The notes: generated by a model not told the origin, from the sequence alone. Positions 36,216-49,249 are shown, numbered from the stretch's first letter. The stretch is 64,000 nucleotides of DNA from Agelaius tricolor (GCA_023055355.1 JALJCS010000002.1:85151001-85215000), one strand, 5' to 3'. Numbers and translations: made by a program.

Positions 36216-36304
36216 TTGGTATCTCCTGGTGGAAGCAGGGGTTTATGCTGGATTAAATCGGGCAGACTAAAGCTCCATTCCTCCAAATCCTCTTCATTTA
36301 CAAT
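36216..36304 (-). CDS. Candidate internal exon, unknown gene (best splice pair)
   Basis: On the minus strand the acceptor 'ctctctttttcctgttcag' ends at 36305, and the donor ACCAA|gtaagtgc begins at 36215; both are near consensus. The 89-base block between them is open in one frame only. The peptide opens IVNEEDLEEWSFSLP and continues with HKPLLPPGD. It enters in phase 0 and leaves with two bases of a codon. The phase-0 end of the 60317-60527 candidate would join it in frame. Surrounding DNA is A+T-rich and intron-like. I do not recognise the gene. Confidence 0.35.
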
Positions 36305-38017
36305 CTGAACAGGAAAAAGAGAGACCTATTAAAACCAAGAGAAAGTCATCAACCATATCTTTTAGAAACATTGGCAGGATTCTCAACCAACCACTGCACT
36401 ATCTGGTTTTTAGTTTTATAGTGTCTTGAATTAGTTTTTTAGTGGCTTGAATTTGACCTCCATGCAGAGAATTAGCTTCAAGCAGGCACCACTTGAATGA
36501 GCAAATCTTAGTCAGTATAGTTTTATTATTCCTCTGACTATCACAATCAAGGACATTAGTATACAGGGCACACTTTGAAGAGGTTATTACTGAGCACTCA
36601 TCGTTTGCTTAAATCCTCAGATCTTTTTCATGTAGTTATAGAGAAAGCACTTTCATGAGCTTCAGGACTTTTTCTTCTGGCTGCATTTACATTTCCAAGG
36701 AAACAAATAAGAAGGACTTTGAAGAGATGATTAGCCTATGAGCTAATTTATGGATTTTTCATAGTCTAGTTCCTTTAAGCCTCTTGCATGGAACTGATTT
36801 TCATTTGGAGTAAGACCGTAGGTTTTAGTCAATACAGACAGGATATTTTAAAATAGCTTAGCACTGGTTGCAGTGTTCTCCTCAAGCTTAATGGGAGCAT
36901 TTGCTTCTAATTTTAATGAAAAACAACAGTGAGGGCTCCTGAAAATCCGATTTTTCCTGCTTGTTGTACCCTGAGTATTCACATAGGAGATTTATTTAAA
37001 GCTCTTTTTATGAAAGAACAGACCCTATTTCATCAAAAGTGAGTCGGCACTAAGATATTTGATGGCAAAATCTAGGCCAGGATATTCAGGGAAAGTGCGT
37101 TGCACTGAGTGTGGGGGAGAGGGAAGAGTTGTGCTGAGGTGATCATGAGAATTACTGATACCTCAGTTTCCATGGGTGGACATAGGCAGAAGTGTCCAAG
37201 GGCTGACATATGGGCTATGTCACAACCTCTGCTCATGTTGGCACTTCACAGGATTCTCAGATTTGCATTTCTGGGGTATATTTGGCTACACAGCATCTTA
37301 AGAAGAGAGCAAGGACTGTGCCTCCTATAATAAGCATTTGGAGAAAGCTTGCCAGTGTTGTCTAGAAGGTGGCTAGTGAATATTGCACATACATTGGTGC
37401 AGCATTTTTTCTTTGTCACAAAGGAGCTCTAAACTCAAGGCCATTCCATTCCCCCAACACAAAAATTTCAGAAATCTGAACCCAAGAACTATAGCTGTAT
37501 GATTAAGTTTTTTCTTTAAATTATTGTTTTAATAAGAAAAAGTTGGTTTGGGAGTTTCACTTCAGGAACAACTCAAGACTGACAATCCTGGGAGCACAGA
37601 GGTGTGTTCTTCTGATGTAGATTGTGACAGAAGTGTCTCACTTCAGACATCTCACATTCAGTTAATCTCTGCTGAACATAGAGCTTCATCCATTAAAGCC
37701 TTCCCTGGGTCCCTGGCAGACTGCCCTGCCTTTGAGAACTTATTGCCTCTCTGTTCAGTGTACATGGGGCTGTCCCACAAAACTTTTTCCCACACAACTA
37801 TTTGCAATAATCTGAAAGTTTTTTGGGTGATTTTAGATTGCTCCTTTACCTTCTTCTTCCTTTCTTATGAATACCAGCAAAGAAGGCAGTCAAGGATCCA
37901 TTAGAGCAGCAAATCTGAACTGTTGTTTGTTCTTGATGTCTCAAGCCTTATCATTTAACTTAGAATGCCATATGTAGAATTTGGTATTCTAGAAAACTGT
38001 GTACAGATCAGAGGCTG
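36305..38017. other. Unassigned A+T-rich sequence
   Basis: Intron-like sequence without named repeats. The 118-codon plus-strand frame at 37548-37904 has no splice support or motif. Confidence 0.45.
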
Positions 38018-38165
38018 TGAGAAAACTAGTCCCAGCCCTACCACTGACCCTCTGGATGGCCTTAAGTAATTTGGTCCCCATGTTCTCATCAGCAAAACAG
38101 GAAAACTATAGGGACCCTCTCCATTGTTCTCTACTCAGATAAAGCTCTCTGGACTGCCTGGCAGA
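38018..38165 (+). mobile_element. MIR-like SINE
   Basis: The plus strand shows 'agccctaccactgaccctct', then 'ggatggccttaagtaatt' and 'tctcatcagcaaaacagga', matching in order the MIR core (ctgccactgacc, gtgaccttgggcaagt, cctcatctgtaaaa). The tail near 38139-38152 (cagataaagctct) fits the 3' end. It is highly diverged. It lies about 170 bases upstream of the candidate exon at 38333. Confidence 0.72.
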
Positions 38166-38332
38166 TTGCTGCCTCATTGTAGCCCTGGGGCATTTTTACC
38201 CTCTTTTTCTCCTCTTGCAAGTGGACAGCTCTGAGTCTCTGACACAGCAACAGTTACTGCCCCTTATTCTGGTAGTAGAGCTTTGTCCTGCTGGCAGTGA
38301 TATTAACTTTTTCCTTTGGTTTGTCTTAGCAG

Positions 38333-38395
38333 GCCCAGGAGGGGGAATTTGTTCCTGTTTGCCAGGCTAAAGGTAACACAATGGATCTGAAAACT
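38333..38395 (+). CDS. Candidate internal exon, unknown gene
   Basis: The acceptor 'ctttggtttgtcttagcag' ends at 38332 and is a tandem NAGNAG site. The donor AACT|gtaagtgc begins at 38396. The 63-base block is open only in frame 0 and encodes a peptide including AQEGEFVPVCQAKG and NTMDLKT. Phase 0 at both ends allows an in-frame join to the candidate at 49250. A cysteine-containing extracellular module is conceivable but unproven; no family is recognised. Confidence 0.28.
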
Positions 38396-39030
38396 GTAAG
38401 TGCTGAGGATCTCAAAAAATAAGAGAAAAAGGGGAGAATAAAACTCATAATTTTTAAAATTACCAAAATGTGGTGCAAAGAAAACATCCTTCATGGTTTT
38501 TGGTTTCCTTAAGTATCCTGGTACACTGGAACCACAAACTATAATATGCTAAGTGAAGCGAAGTCAGCCAAACAGATAAATTGAAGTTATGAATCTGGGA
38601 CAGGGTATGTCTGATTATCCTTTGCAACTTAACTGATGGAGTTTTCTCTATTTATGGCTAAGCCATTCTGTGATCTTACAGGAAATTACTTTCTGTACAC
38701 ACCATTCTTAATAGATTTTTAAATTCATGCCTGCTCTAGGAAAGTGGATTATACTACAAGAGATTATGCATTTTTCCCCAGCTTTTAAGGAGCAACTGTA
38801 ATGATGATTATTGTTGATGAGGGCATTACAGAGCATTGGCGTAGCAAACACCTTGAATAGCTAAGTGTTGAAAGCTTTAATTTTCCATTTAATAATAGTG
38901 AAACTTGTTAATACTAATTTTATACAATCACTTCCTAAGCTTCTTAGAAAGCATTCAGTCATGGATTTAGTCTGTGCCGCGGGGGAATGCCATACATCAT
39001 GAGGCTCAAAAACCCCCAGAGTTATTAGAG
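38396..39030. other. Unassigned A+T-rich sequence
   Basis: No gene or repeat is recognised. Stops are dense in all frames. Confidence 0.45.
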
Positions 39031-40048
39031 CTATGTGTAATATTTTACATCCCATCTTGGATCCAGTTTGTAAGCCCTTTGATTCATGGGCAGTGATGAC
39101 TTATCCGGGGATGGCTGCTGTGATTCCTGCCGCCGGCTGTCTGCCCCACCTCTCTCTCGGAAGTGTTCATTCAGGCTGTGAAGGTGGCTCAGCTCTTTGG
39201 GAAGCAGCTGTTGAACCAGCACAGTTTTCAGACCAGTAATATTAACAGAAAAACTGGCACTGGCTTTGGTTCTACTTAATGCACCAGGTTGTAATTTTCA
39301 GTGGTTCAATTACTGCCACACCAGCAGCTGAGCCGTCTCGAAGCAGGGGCAGGGCTCAAAGGTGAAGATGGGAACCCCTGCAGCCATCTGCTGCCATCCC
39401 TATTCATCAGCCAGATACCCAGACCTAGACTGGGGTTTGTAAACATGCATGGCAGTTACTTGATGTTTTCAACCAGCTCTTTTCTCAGATTCAGCTTGAG
39501 ACTCCTCTGGGGGTTTATGGTCTCACTGCATCCATGGGGATTTCCATGGGATCAAGGCAGTTCTGACTTTGGGACAAGGACCCCTGTGGAGTTCTGGGGG
39601 CTTGGAAAGGATGAAATACACTTTCTCGTACAGGGCTGGTGCAGGACTAAAGCCTTGTGTGTTTCACTGAAACCTGCTTTTGAGGTTTCTGTGGTAACTT
39701 CTTCAAAAGCAAGTGTCAAGGGTAATATTGGGCTGGGATTTCACAATTCACTCTTACCTAAGATGCCCAGCCACGGGGCAGAGTCAATACTGTGTTATTT
39801 AACCAGCTTAGAAGGACATACCAGCCTGCTACTGGTTCACGGGAAAGCCTCCCCTCCTGTGGCCGTCTCGCTGCGGGTGCCAGTAATCCACACCCAGACT
39901 GCTGGAAATCAGTCACATTTTTTCACTGTTAGTCACTCATAGGTTGATGATCTTTTGTGAGCAGCTTTCCACCTGCATTTGGTCTGAACAGCATGATAGA
40001 GCATCACATTTCCATCCAGTCAGACAATAACTCAGCTGCTTAAAAAAA
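39031..40048. other. Unassigned sequence with one long open frame
   Basis: This holds a 213-codon open frame on the plus strand (39301-39942), the longest in the window, starting just after an 'attttcag' acceptor-like site at 39293-39300. No donor, domain or transposon homology is recognised. The composition (many S, L, F, W, G) is not clearly protein-like. A CpG-bearing patch at 39100-39170 precedes it. I do not call it a gene. Confidence 0.4.
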
Positions 40049-40071
40049 GGGGGGGCGGGGGGGAAGGGGGG
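40049..40071 (+). other. G-quadruplex-prone G tract
   Basis: Three G runs of 7, 7 and 6 are separated by C and AA. The 7-base runs can each supply two shorter G triplets, so a four-tetrad-arm fold is possible on the plus strand. It follows an A7 run. No promoter or exon can be tied to it. Confidence 0.8.
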
Positions 40072-43000
40072 AATGAAGGCAGTTTTGAGGGCTTCAACAA
40101 CTCTTGCTTTTCATTAGACATGTTCTTTTCATCTATTTTCAGGTGCCATTGAGGGAGAATTTTTGAGAAGTGTGGCCCATGTTTTAGTTGGGTCCTTCAG
40201 AGCAAAGACTGAAAATTGTTTATGTGGGAAGAGCAGGTCAGGGACACGGTCAGTTGTGGTAATTGGCCCTGTCAGCCCAATTACTGCCCTCCCCAGGGCA
40301 AAGTCTGTCAGAGGGCATCCTCCTCCTCCTATGGACATGCTGCCTGCTTGAGCTGTCCACTGTCTTTCAGCAAGGGCAGATCTGAGGAGGGATGAGAGAT
40401 GGGGTTGGGGTGGGATGTCTATGCCACTGGGATGGGCTGAGAGGGGATTTGGAAGTAGAAAGGTGAGTCTGGCAGAGTAAGAGAGCAGGGCTTTTCAGGG
40501 ACTGTTGGCTGGGAGTGGTAGGAGCTGCTTTGGTGTTCAGGCTGGCAGGCAGGGGTTGCAGGGAAGGAGAAGGGACTGTGAGGTAACAACCACGACAGTG
40601 AAACAGGACAAGCAGGGGGCTTAGAGAGTAAGGCACCCTGTCTGAGACTGTATTTAAATTTTCTGTGGAGCGCTCCTGCTTCTTCCTACAGCCTCAGCTC
40701 TTCTTGGCTTTGAAGCAGGACACACACAAAAGCCTACCAACAAGTTCCCATCCTTTTTGTTTTTGCTGTAGGAAGCAGAGCAGTCCTAGTTGCATATTCA
40801 GTAGTAATTTACATGGTTTTGGTTAGTTACGCAAGATATGTGGAGTTTCTCTTCCCCTAACTTGAATGTCTTGCACAACTAGTCAGCATAGTGTGAATTG
40901 TTAGTGTGAATTGTCAGCCCTACAATCAGGACTACCAACTGCAGTTTGCCCTGACAAAGGAGACAGCAGAAACACAGGGGGGTTGAGAACAGGCAACAAA
41001 AATAATTAAGCATGGACAGACTTCCCTCAGGAAGAAACTGAAAAGAATAGGACTACTTTGTTAGGGAGTAGATGACTAAGAGTTATACAAATAAATGAAT
41101 GGGAAAGAGAAAGTCGAAGGGAGGGTGGTGGTGTTCCTATTTAACCTCTCAAGCTATAAAACAACAAGGCAACATTCAATTAAAGGGAAAGAAAAAAAAT
41201 ACCAGGTGACAAAACCTACTTTGCTTAGGATGGGATTGAATTGCCTTTGAGAAGTCTTGTCTCAGTGCAGAGCATAGATGGAGCCTCAAGGACTGCCTAG
41301 CTCGTAGTCTAGTCACTTCAGCTAATGAATCTGACAGTGTTGATTTTTTAAGAAAATACTTGTCTACATGGAAAACAAGGGTCAAAATACGAGATGGTAT
41401 GTGTTTGAAAGTGTAAAAATTTCTTTTTATAAGTGTTGGTTTCATGAATGCAAAGTAAAAATTTCCATTCTGGACAAACGTTTGATTTTTGATCATCCTT
41501 CTCTGCTGCAACAGAGTGCACATACTTGGTTCCAGCAGTCCTCTTCTGGACTATCTAACAGTTACGCAGTCATTTAAGATGACATTTTCCTTTGTGCTAA
41601 TTTTCTGCTATTAGCCTCTTAGCATGAGACATCTGATTATTAGCTCCTTTGGTTAGTTAATTTGTTATATTGTGCTTGGAATCATAGGCTGAAACTGGAG
41701 CTATGCAAGATATTTCAGATATATGGGAATGCTCTATCCCAGTGGTATAAAATGGTACCTAAAACTCATCTGCAGTGTTGGGTCACAGCAACCAATTAAT
41801 CTTAAATGCAGCAGATGATATGTATCAATGCTCTCTACTGCCCCAATCAACTAGGACTGGAGCTGTAACTGGAGTTATAACTTTGAGTTATTCTGCTGTC
41901 TTGCACGAACATGATCTGATGCCTAAAGGCTCCAATTAGGAAAGGGAATACCAAATGAGCTGCTCACCTTATTGGGATGATGTTCAGCTACCAGAGTAAA
42001 TATGGGTGAGGTGGAAACAAACTGATTACTAACTACTTGGGAAGATAAAGGACTTGGCAGAACTGGACTAGTGCCCAAACCAGCCTCAGTAATGAGAGAG
42101 GGGAGGTTTCCCTTGCTTGTGTAGTGGTCACACACTGACATATAATCACCACAGAAACTCACTGTGTGCGCACAGGGCTTTAGGACAGTTCTGACACTAG
42201 AGGTCATGCCCCAAGTGGGTTACAAGTGGCGTCCTGACTCAACAGATACTAAACTCTTTGGATGAATATTTAGAGTCATGAGAAACTGAATTATAACAGG
42301 GAAGCATTTGAAAACTGCTGTGTGAACAGCTTTGCCCTATGATGTTACATACCTGGCATACCTGTCCTAGCAAAGTCAATGAAGATATACCTGTGCACTG
42401 AGTTGAGCAGGTGCTTAAGTGCTTTGCAGGCCATTGTGAGCACACAGAGCTGAGAGTTGGGGCTTGAGCAGTTTCTGGTGCTTCCTCCCCTGCCATGGGT
42501 TAGCCTCAGCGGGCAGCTGAGCACCACACAGCTATTGACTGCCCCTGCAAAGGGATAGGGGACAGAATTGGAAGGGTGAAAGTGAGAAAACTTGTGGATT
42601 GGAGATATAGACAATTTAATAGGCAAAGCAAAAGCTGCCCATGCAAGCAAAATACAACAAAGCAAAACAAGAAATAAATTCACTGCTTCCCATGGGCAGG
42701 CAGGTGTTCAGCCATCCCCAGGACAACAGAGCTCCATCATGTGTAATGGTGACTTAGAAAGGCAAACACCCTCACTTCAAAAGTCCTTCCCCCTTCCTTG
42801 TTTTTCTTTCAGCTTTATGCGCTGAGCATGATGCCATATTGTATCCCCTGGGATATACCTCTGGTCAAATGAGGTCAACTGCCCTGGCTGTGTCCCCTCC
42901 CAGCTCCTGGTGTACCCCAAGCCTCCCCACTGGTGGAGAGCAAACTGAGTAAGGGTTGTAAGAAACAACTGAAATGGGACTAGAAAGCTCAGTTGAAGAG

Positions 43001-44770
43001 TACAAGGAACATTTTTTTTCAGTCAATATTTGATGAGAAGGCTACTTTATGGGGGAAGGAGAGAGGCTTGGTGAATTATAGATTTATTTTCTCATGTTTG
43101 TAGGTAAATAATGCTGCTTACCTACTCCTTCAAAACATGAGTCCTTTTCTGTTGTTAGCATGCTCATGTTCAACTAAGCAGCAATCCTGTTTGTTGATCT
43201 GACTACTATTGCTTCTAAGTGTTGCTCCTACGTGTCTTATTGATCCAAAATTATTTTCATGTTTTTGGAACTTTATGTCCCCAAAATTTTCTAATGGATC
43301 TTCTACTTGGATCAGAAACCTTGTCATCAAACTGTAAGGAGAGTTTACTGTGTTGACCAAAGGAGAAAAAAAATCCTACAGAACTATGAGATTTATTGCT
43401 CCTGGTTGCAAAATTAGTGTCTCTTTGATGATTTTTGTTATCTCGTGTACTGGGCACATGGCTCAGAAATCTGACATAGGAAAGACTTTAAGATGTACCT
43501 GGATTTAGATGCCAGGCCAAATTTTGTCAGTACAAACAGTGATGTCAAGCAGATGTATATCTTAGGATTTTTTGGGATATATTTTTTGAGTGTTTGAAAT
43601 TCACAGCATATTTCAATCTTCTGCCTAATGCTTAGAAATCAAGACTTACTAGTAAAAAAAGATGATGATATTTTATTAGCAAAATGTCTTGCAGGTTCCA
43701 TCATTCCATCAAAAAGACTTTCATCATAACTGAAAAGCATATTCAATGAATCTTCAGATTCACCTTGTCTTGTTACCTAACTACTTTGTCACCTTGTTAC
43801 CTTGTTCACCCTCTGCCTTGGTACTGCCCTGCTTAAAGGTAATTGAAAATCAAGGATCTGACTAAAAATTTATTATTTTTCTCCAGCTGTGGTCATTGAA
43901 TTGCAGTACAACTGCTTAAGAAGGAATCAAATTAAGGTAACTGGATTTTTTTTTTGGTTTGTTGATTTGGGTTTTTGTTTGTTTGCTTGTTTGGTTTGGT
44001 TCTTGGTGTGTGGAGGCTTTAGGATTACTGCGGACATTTAAACCTTTATCCATTAGTATTATTAATCTCCCATTCAAAATTAACTCTTGAAAGCATCAGT
44101 CACACTCTGTGAAGGGAGGTGTGATGGTCTGTATCTCAGTTTATATACCTGTATCTCAGACTGATAAACCATGTGTGAAAGCATTTGAATTGGGCAGTGT
44201 GAACACAAGAAAGGGGAAAGAATCATGATGGCCTTGATTCCAGCTTCAAGGTTTAGTGCTGGTTTAGCCATCTCTAGATCTACAATACAGGGTACATAAA
44301 TGTGTGTTTGATGCAGACAAATTTTGTCTTTCGTATTAAGTCAAAGGGAAGAAGTAATTGGGGTGAAATTGCTTGTGAAGTTTTTCACTGTTTGTGAAAT
44401 AGTGAGCCCATGGTGATTAGAGCAGTTCTTGGAGTCTGACTTTTGGAGAGTGAAGAAATCCCACCCACGGGGACCAGTTGCCTGCCATGCAAACCTGACT
44501 CACTCAGATGTAGCAGGGTCAGCATTGTAACATTTCCTGAAAGCAATCACACTGTATTACATTCTGAAGATTTTGCTTATCTGGAATATTTCTCAGTGCT
44601 GTAGCAACTTATTGCAGGCCCACAGTAACAAACTGCTGTTTTCTGAGGAAATCTGAGCTTGTGCAATTCACTTCTAACAGACAGTGCATTCAAGGTTGAG
44701 ACACTGCAGACTTCACATGCACCCAGGAAGCCTCTCCTGCAGCCCGCTGAGTGTTAAAAGATGCTTATTA
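40072..44770. other. Unassigned sequence, no gene seen
   Basis: About 4.7 kb of unique sequence. Exon-like signals on the minus strand near 43126-43175 ('gattgctgcttag' acceptor, GTAG|gtaagc donor, open about 17 codons) are too weak to call. A G/T-rich run (tttgtttgtttgcttgtttgg) occurs at about 43975-43997. No named repeat is recognised. Confidence 0.45.
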
Positions 44771-44792
44771 ACTTTTCTTTTCTTTTCTTTTC
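44771..44792. repeat. (CTTTT)n microsatellite
   Basis: Four copies of a CTTTT unit in tandem, flanked by non-repetitive sequence. It is a simple repeat and could act as a pyrimidine tract on the plus strand, but no AG and open block follow closely. Confidence 0.9.
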
Positions 44793-47502
44793 TGGGCATC
44801 TCTTGTAAATTGAATGATAAGGGTTGCACAAAATCATCTCTCTTGGCAGTATACAGGCCTCCTCCTTGGAATCCAGCTACTGCTGGCTGCATTTGTATCA
44901 GAACTGGAAAATCAAGACATACAAATGAAATATTGGGAATTATTTCCAGGCTCTTGATATTGCTCCAAAGCTTAAAGAAGTTCCAGCCTGAGGATCATCT
45001 TTGAATGTATCATTAGTAGTTGGCTTCTTTAAATTCCCCTAGGTGGGCAGTTACATCATTTAAGCATTAAAACTCTTGGGTTTATGTCAGGCTTCTACTA
45101 AGTAAAAGAGTTCATGTTAATGAGAAGCAGTCTTTCTCTAGGAGAATTTAGTCTAACAAGAGCAAGGGATTGCAAAGCCACAGAGGGAAATGGATTCCCA
45201 TGAAGATGGAGGTCAGGCAGTCCAGGACCAGAATGAAGTTCCTGTGTACTGGGTCAGGCTGCACTTAGCTTCTTCTGTCAATTGGAGGGTTGGAAAGAGG
45301 AATTTGAAAGAGGCTGTTGAACAGAGAAAAGGGCACTTGTATGCTTCACTGATTTTACTGATAGAGGTTCTTGGGAGAGGGTTTTCTCTAACAAGCAATG
45401 TGGTTTTATTAAAAATAGTGGAAAGAGAAAAATGAATCATTTACAGCACATTCAGTCTGGTGTTTAAGATGTTACAGTTTCAAAGCACATGCAAGTACCA
45501 AGCACATGTTGCCAACACTTGTGTTCACCAGCAAGTTTTCCGCAAAATCAGCTGACGTTGCAGGTTCTGGTGTCAAGTGTTGCAATGGTCACAGTCTGTT
45601 TCATTTCTCTATGAAATACTACTAAGGCCCTTTGGGCCAACTCCTTATGGGCTCATGGACATTGCATCCTGCTGTCTCACGGTGCCCTGACTCTGGGCTC
45701 TTCACCACTCAGACTTCCTTACCTTGCATGAAATGGGGGAAAAGAGCTCAACAGCCGGGTCCCTTGAATGGGGTACCTTCCTCCAGGACAGTCCTGGTAT
45801 AGACTGTGTGTGATTTTGCTGTTAGAATTCTTGCCCACTGAAGAGAAGGACATGTCTTCTCACTAGTACCAAGGTATTCAGAGCTAGGTCTATCATTTAA
45901 GAGACAAGACACTTATTTTTCTGTTGTACCACATCCTGAGTTGCTGGAAAAGGGGATAAATGTAGATATCCCCCATTCTAAAAGTAATCACCTAGGATTG
46001 GCTTAAAATGGTATTGTGATAAATATAAAATCACCTTCTCACCAGTAGTATTCTGTACAAGGCCTGGCCATGAACTGGCTCCATGTACGGAATATACCTA
46101 GAATATATTTATTGGTTTGGAACCTTGGAGACAAGTGGGAGGATATGTAGGTTCAATCCTGCCCAGACAGGATTTGAGCATTAGTTAAGATACTATCAAA
46201 AAGGCTTGATAGTGTCAGAAGGAAGAGGCTGCTTCTGGCATGAACTTGGTTGCCTGTGGCTCTAGATGTCAGCTGAGCAGCATTTTTGAAGATCTTAGTG
46301 ATAGTAAGATGTCTTCTGAAGCCCTTTGGAAAGCAGGTCTTTTTAAAGTCACACCATCCTTGTCCAGTCTTGCCACAAATTTAGTCTACCTCGCAAATAA
46401 TAAATGCAAGTTTTGTTTCCTATTAGCAAACTCCAAAGTACAAAATGTTAGTCTTTATCTGAACAGAAATAATTTCTTCACTACAGTTTAAAAGGCTGTA
46501 GATGTTTCTTTCTATGAAATTATCTAAAAGCTAAAACTGTATTTTAAATCCTGACCAGCTAATTATAGCATACTGCTCTTTTGATGGAGAAAAGCAGTTC
46601 TGCAGAAGGCAGAGCAACCATCTCCTCTACACTGAGATCTCTTTCTTTTCACAAAATGGGAAAATTCTAGATGAGGGAGAATAATCCTTTACTTTCTGTT
46701 AATTCAGAAGTTTAATGTCGGCTTATGAGCAAAACCTGACTGCAAAAATTTTGAGGGATCAGGAAGCTGCATGAGCCCTGTTTTCTTTGGTTTTGGGCAA
46801 GAAAGTTGATTTGCGTGTTCAGAATTCAGTGTGTTCTGTCGTCCTTTAAGGGAACAAGCAACTGTCTTTCCATTGCCCTCTACTTTGCACAGTCCTTTAC
46901 AGCAGCTCACAAAGGAGGAATCAACACTTGTGATGGCACCATATCCTCCCTCCATGGTGCACAGCTGTAAACATCAGCACCTTGCCCAGGACAATGGCAG
47001 GCTGGACAGTCCAGGAGTGAGCTGGAGCTGAAGAAATGAACCTTTACTCCATAAAGAGATGCTAATAAAAAGTAGGGCTCAGTTGGAAGAGAGCTGGTAG
47101 TGGAATGCAGTCTTTGAAGAAGTTAATGACCCACCTACCCTACAGGTGAACAGATCTGAAAAGTGTAGTGATGTGCCAGCCAAGGTGTTGCCTCATTTCT
47201 CTGCTATTGTAGAATAACATCTGTCTATGATCCTCTAGAAGCTGAAAGCTGAGCGTGAATTCAAGGGCTTGGAAACTGGACAAGGCCTCTAATGTTTCAA
47301 TAGAAATGTCAGATTGCTGAGATACATATGAGGCTGGCAACTCCAATGTAGCCTGTCCTTGTGGGTGAGGTACCCATCCTGGCTGGTATGATGTTAATCA
47401 AAGTGGAGGAAGAAAAGCACAACTTCTGAGACAAAATATTCAGGAACACAGCTAATTTAGGTTATCATTTAGGACTATTCACTAACTAGGATTTTTAGTA
47501 TC
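44793..47502. other. Unassigned sequence, no gene seen
   Basis: Intron-like sequence without named repeats or supported exons. Frames stay below about 85 codons. Confidence 0.45.
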
Positions 47503-47531
47503 TAGTAGTGGTACTCCTAGTACTACTACTA
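47503..47531. repeat. Near-perfect inverted repeat, 13-bp arms
   Basis: Left arm TAGTAGTGGTACT (47503-47515) and right arm AGTACTACTACTA (47519-47531) pair across a 3-base CCT loop. There is one G-T mismatch in the stem. It would form a tight hairpin in single-stranded DNA or RNA. No U run follows, so it is not a bacterial-type terminator. Confidence 0.85.
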
Positions 47532-49249
47532 CCTGGTACTACATCTGTTCCAGCCAGGCCCACTGAGGCTTGGGTCATAAAGGTGTGGGAAACATTTTCC
47601 CTACAAAGAGTTAGTCCATCCCATTTTTCGACAGAAAGAGTAAGAGCTATCCAACTTCTGTTTCATTATGCAATCCTTTCAACTGATGGAAGCACTAGGA
47701 TATTCTAGGGAGGTTGTTGGTCACTATTTCATACATAGTTTCTTGCCCAATTAATACACCTTGTCATTAACCACACAAACAAAACTCTGTACTTGTGGGA
47801 ATAAATATGCAAAGGAAACCTGTCCACAAGAAAACCCTAATTTTATTTCCCCCATTTTTTTTCAAAACAAGGGAAAAAAAGAAAATTTCTTCTTACAATT
47901 CCAGCTCTGTAATGTTCAGCTGACTTGAAGCAGATACCCTGATTTTAATCCATATAAATGAGTAAAGAATCAGGCCCTGGCTGAGAGGTACATGTTTCTA
48001 TAGCACCACATTACAAGAGCTCTTAATTCTCTGACCCTAACCCTGGAATGCAAGGAAGAGTCAAAGTTTGGCAAAGGTTTTAGCCAGATGCAGTGTGCTT
48101 CTATGTTCACACCCTCCCTAATGACTGCTTTTTAAAAAATAATAATAAAATGCAAATAACTTACACCTGGTATAGCTGGAAAGTCAAAGAAAAGAAGTAA
48201 AGAACACGGAGGTTGTGGGAGTGCTGTTATTACTGTTATTATTATTACTATTATTATTAATCAGACGAATGCACACCTGTCTGAAAGTTCCTCAAACATT
48301 GTCTGCTGTTGCTTTGGTAGGCTCTGTGAATACACTGAGGTAATGTCCTTTGGTTGGCTTACTTAATCGAACAGATGATGGGGGATGGAGGAAGCTAGGC
48401 AGGGAAACATACTAGAGATAGAAGAGAAGAATTCCCACCCACGCAGTAGGCATGAACTGTAATAATGGAATAATTATGTGCAGTTTGTTTATAGCTGTCT
48501 TCCCCTAGCATCGACGCCTTGGGCTAGAAGTGAAGCAGGACGGGTCCTGCAATCAGTTTTCACAATCATGTTTTCGCTGTGATTTGTCTTTTATTCCCCA
48601 TTAGAAAGCAGAGCATGTCTAGAGCAAATGCAGCGGCTTCAGCCCTTCAGGATACTGCAAATTTGCTCAGATTTGGGGAGGGATGGGTGTTCATGAGTTA
48701 CGAGTTTGGATTTATACCAAGATCTGTGGATCCCGACATCTGTAATGATGGTTCTCACTCCACAATCCCAATCTGTCCAGAGTTGCTCAGAGCTGGATAA
48801 CTTTTGGCCTGAGACATTTTCCAGCCTTTCAAATAATGAATGTTGGGTTGTGGACAAAAACCAAAGCCAGATGGCTTTGTGTGGTGAGACAGCTAAATAA
48901 CTGTTACTGCAATGGGCTGTACAGTGGAGATTTGTTCCTGGTGGTTTTGAAGCAGGTTAGAAATTTTCTTGTGGATTCTTCCTGCTGCTTGTTAATAAAA
49001 TTGATCATGCTCTGGTTTTACATTTCAGCATGCACTCACAGTGATGGTAAAATGCTGATGATTTGCTTTCTGCTGCCCCTCTAAATGTATTAGAGGGTGT
49101 TGTAGTATTCATGCAGCTGCCATTTTGTGTTCAGTTCAACTGCAATCTGCCATGAATGCATACACAGCATTTCAATTCCAGTGGCACTTAGGAAAACATT
49201 TCCAGGCAAGTGGAGTATCCACATGATGAACTTTATCTTTCTCTTGCAG
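47532..49249. other. Unassigned sequence with a TTA/ATT microsatellite
   Basis: No gene is seen. An interrupted (ATT)n run lies at 48226-48260. The rest is unique A+T-rich DNA. Confidence 0.45.
48226..48260. repeat. Interrupted (ATT)n microsatellite
   Basis: A run of TTATT units with two C interruptions spans about 35 bases. A short (AAT)n run precedes it near 48137-48150. Confidence 0.88.

Noticed and set aside
43126..43175. Minus-strand 50-base exon with GTAG|gtaagc donor
   Set aside because: The acceptor is moderate and the block short; expected by chance in tens of kilobases of intron-like DNA.
46145..46175. 'ggttcaatcctgcccag' as a tRNA T arm or B box
   Set aside because: No acceptor stem, D arm or anticodon arm can be built around it, and no SINE core is adjacent.
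47503..47531. Hairpin as a transcription terminator
   Set aside because: No T run follows and the genome is vertebrate, where intrinsic terminators of this type are not used.
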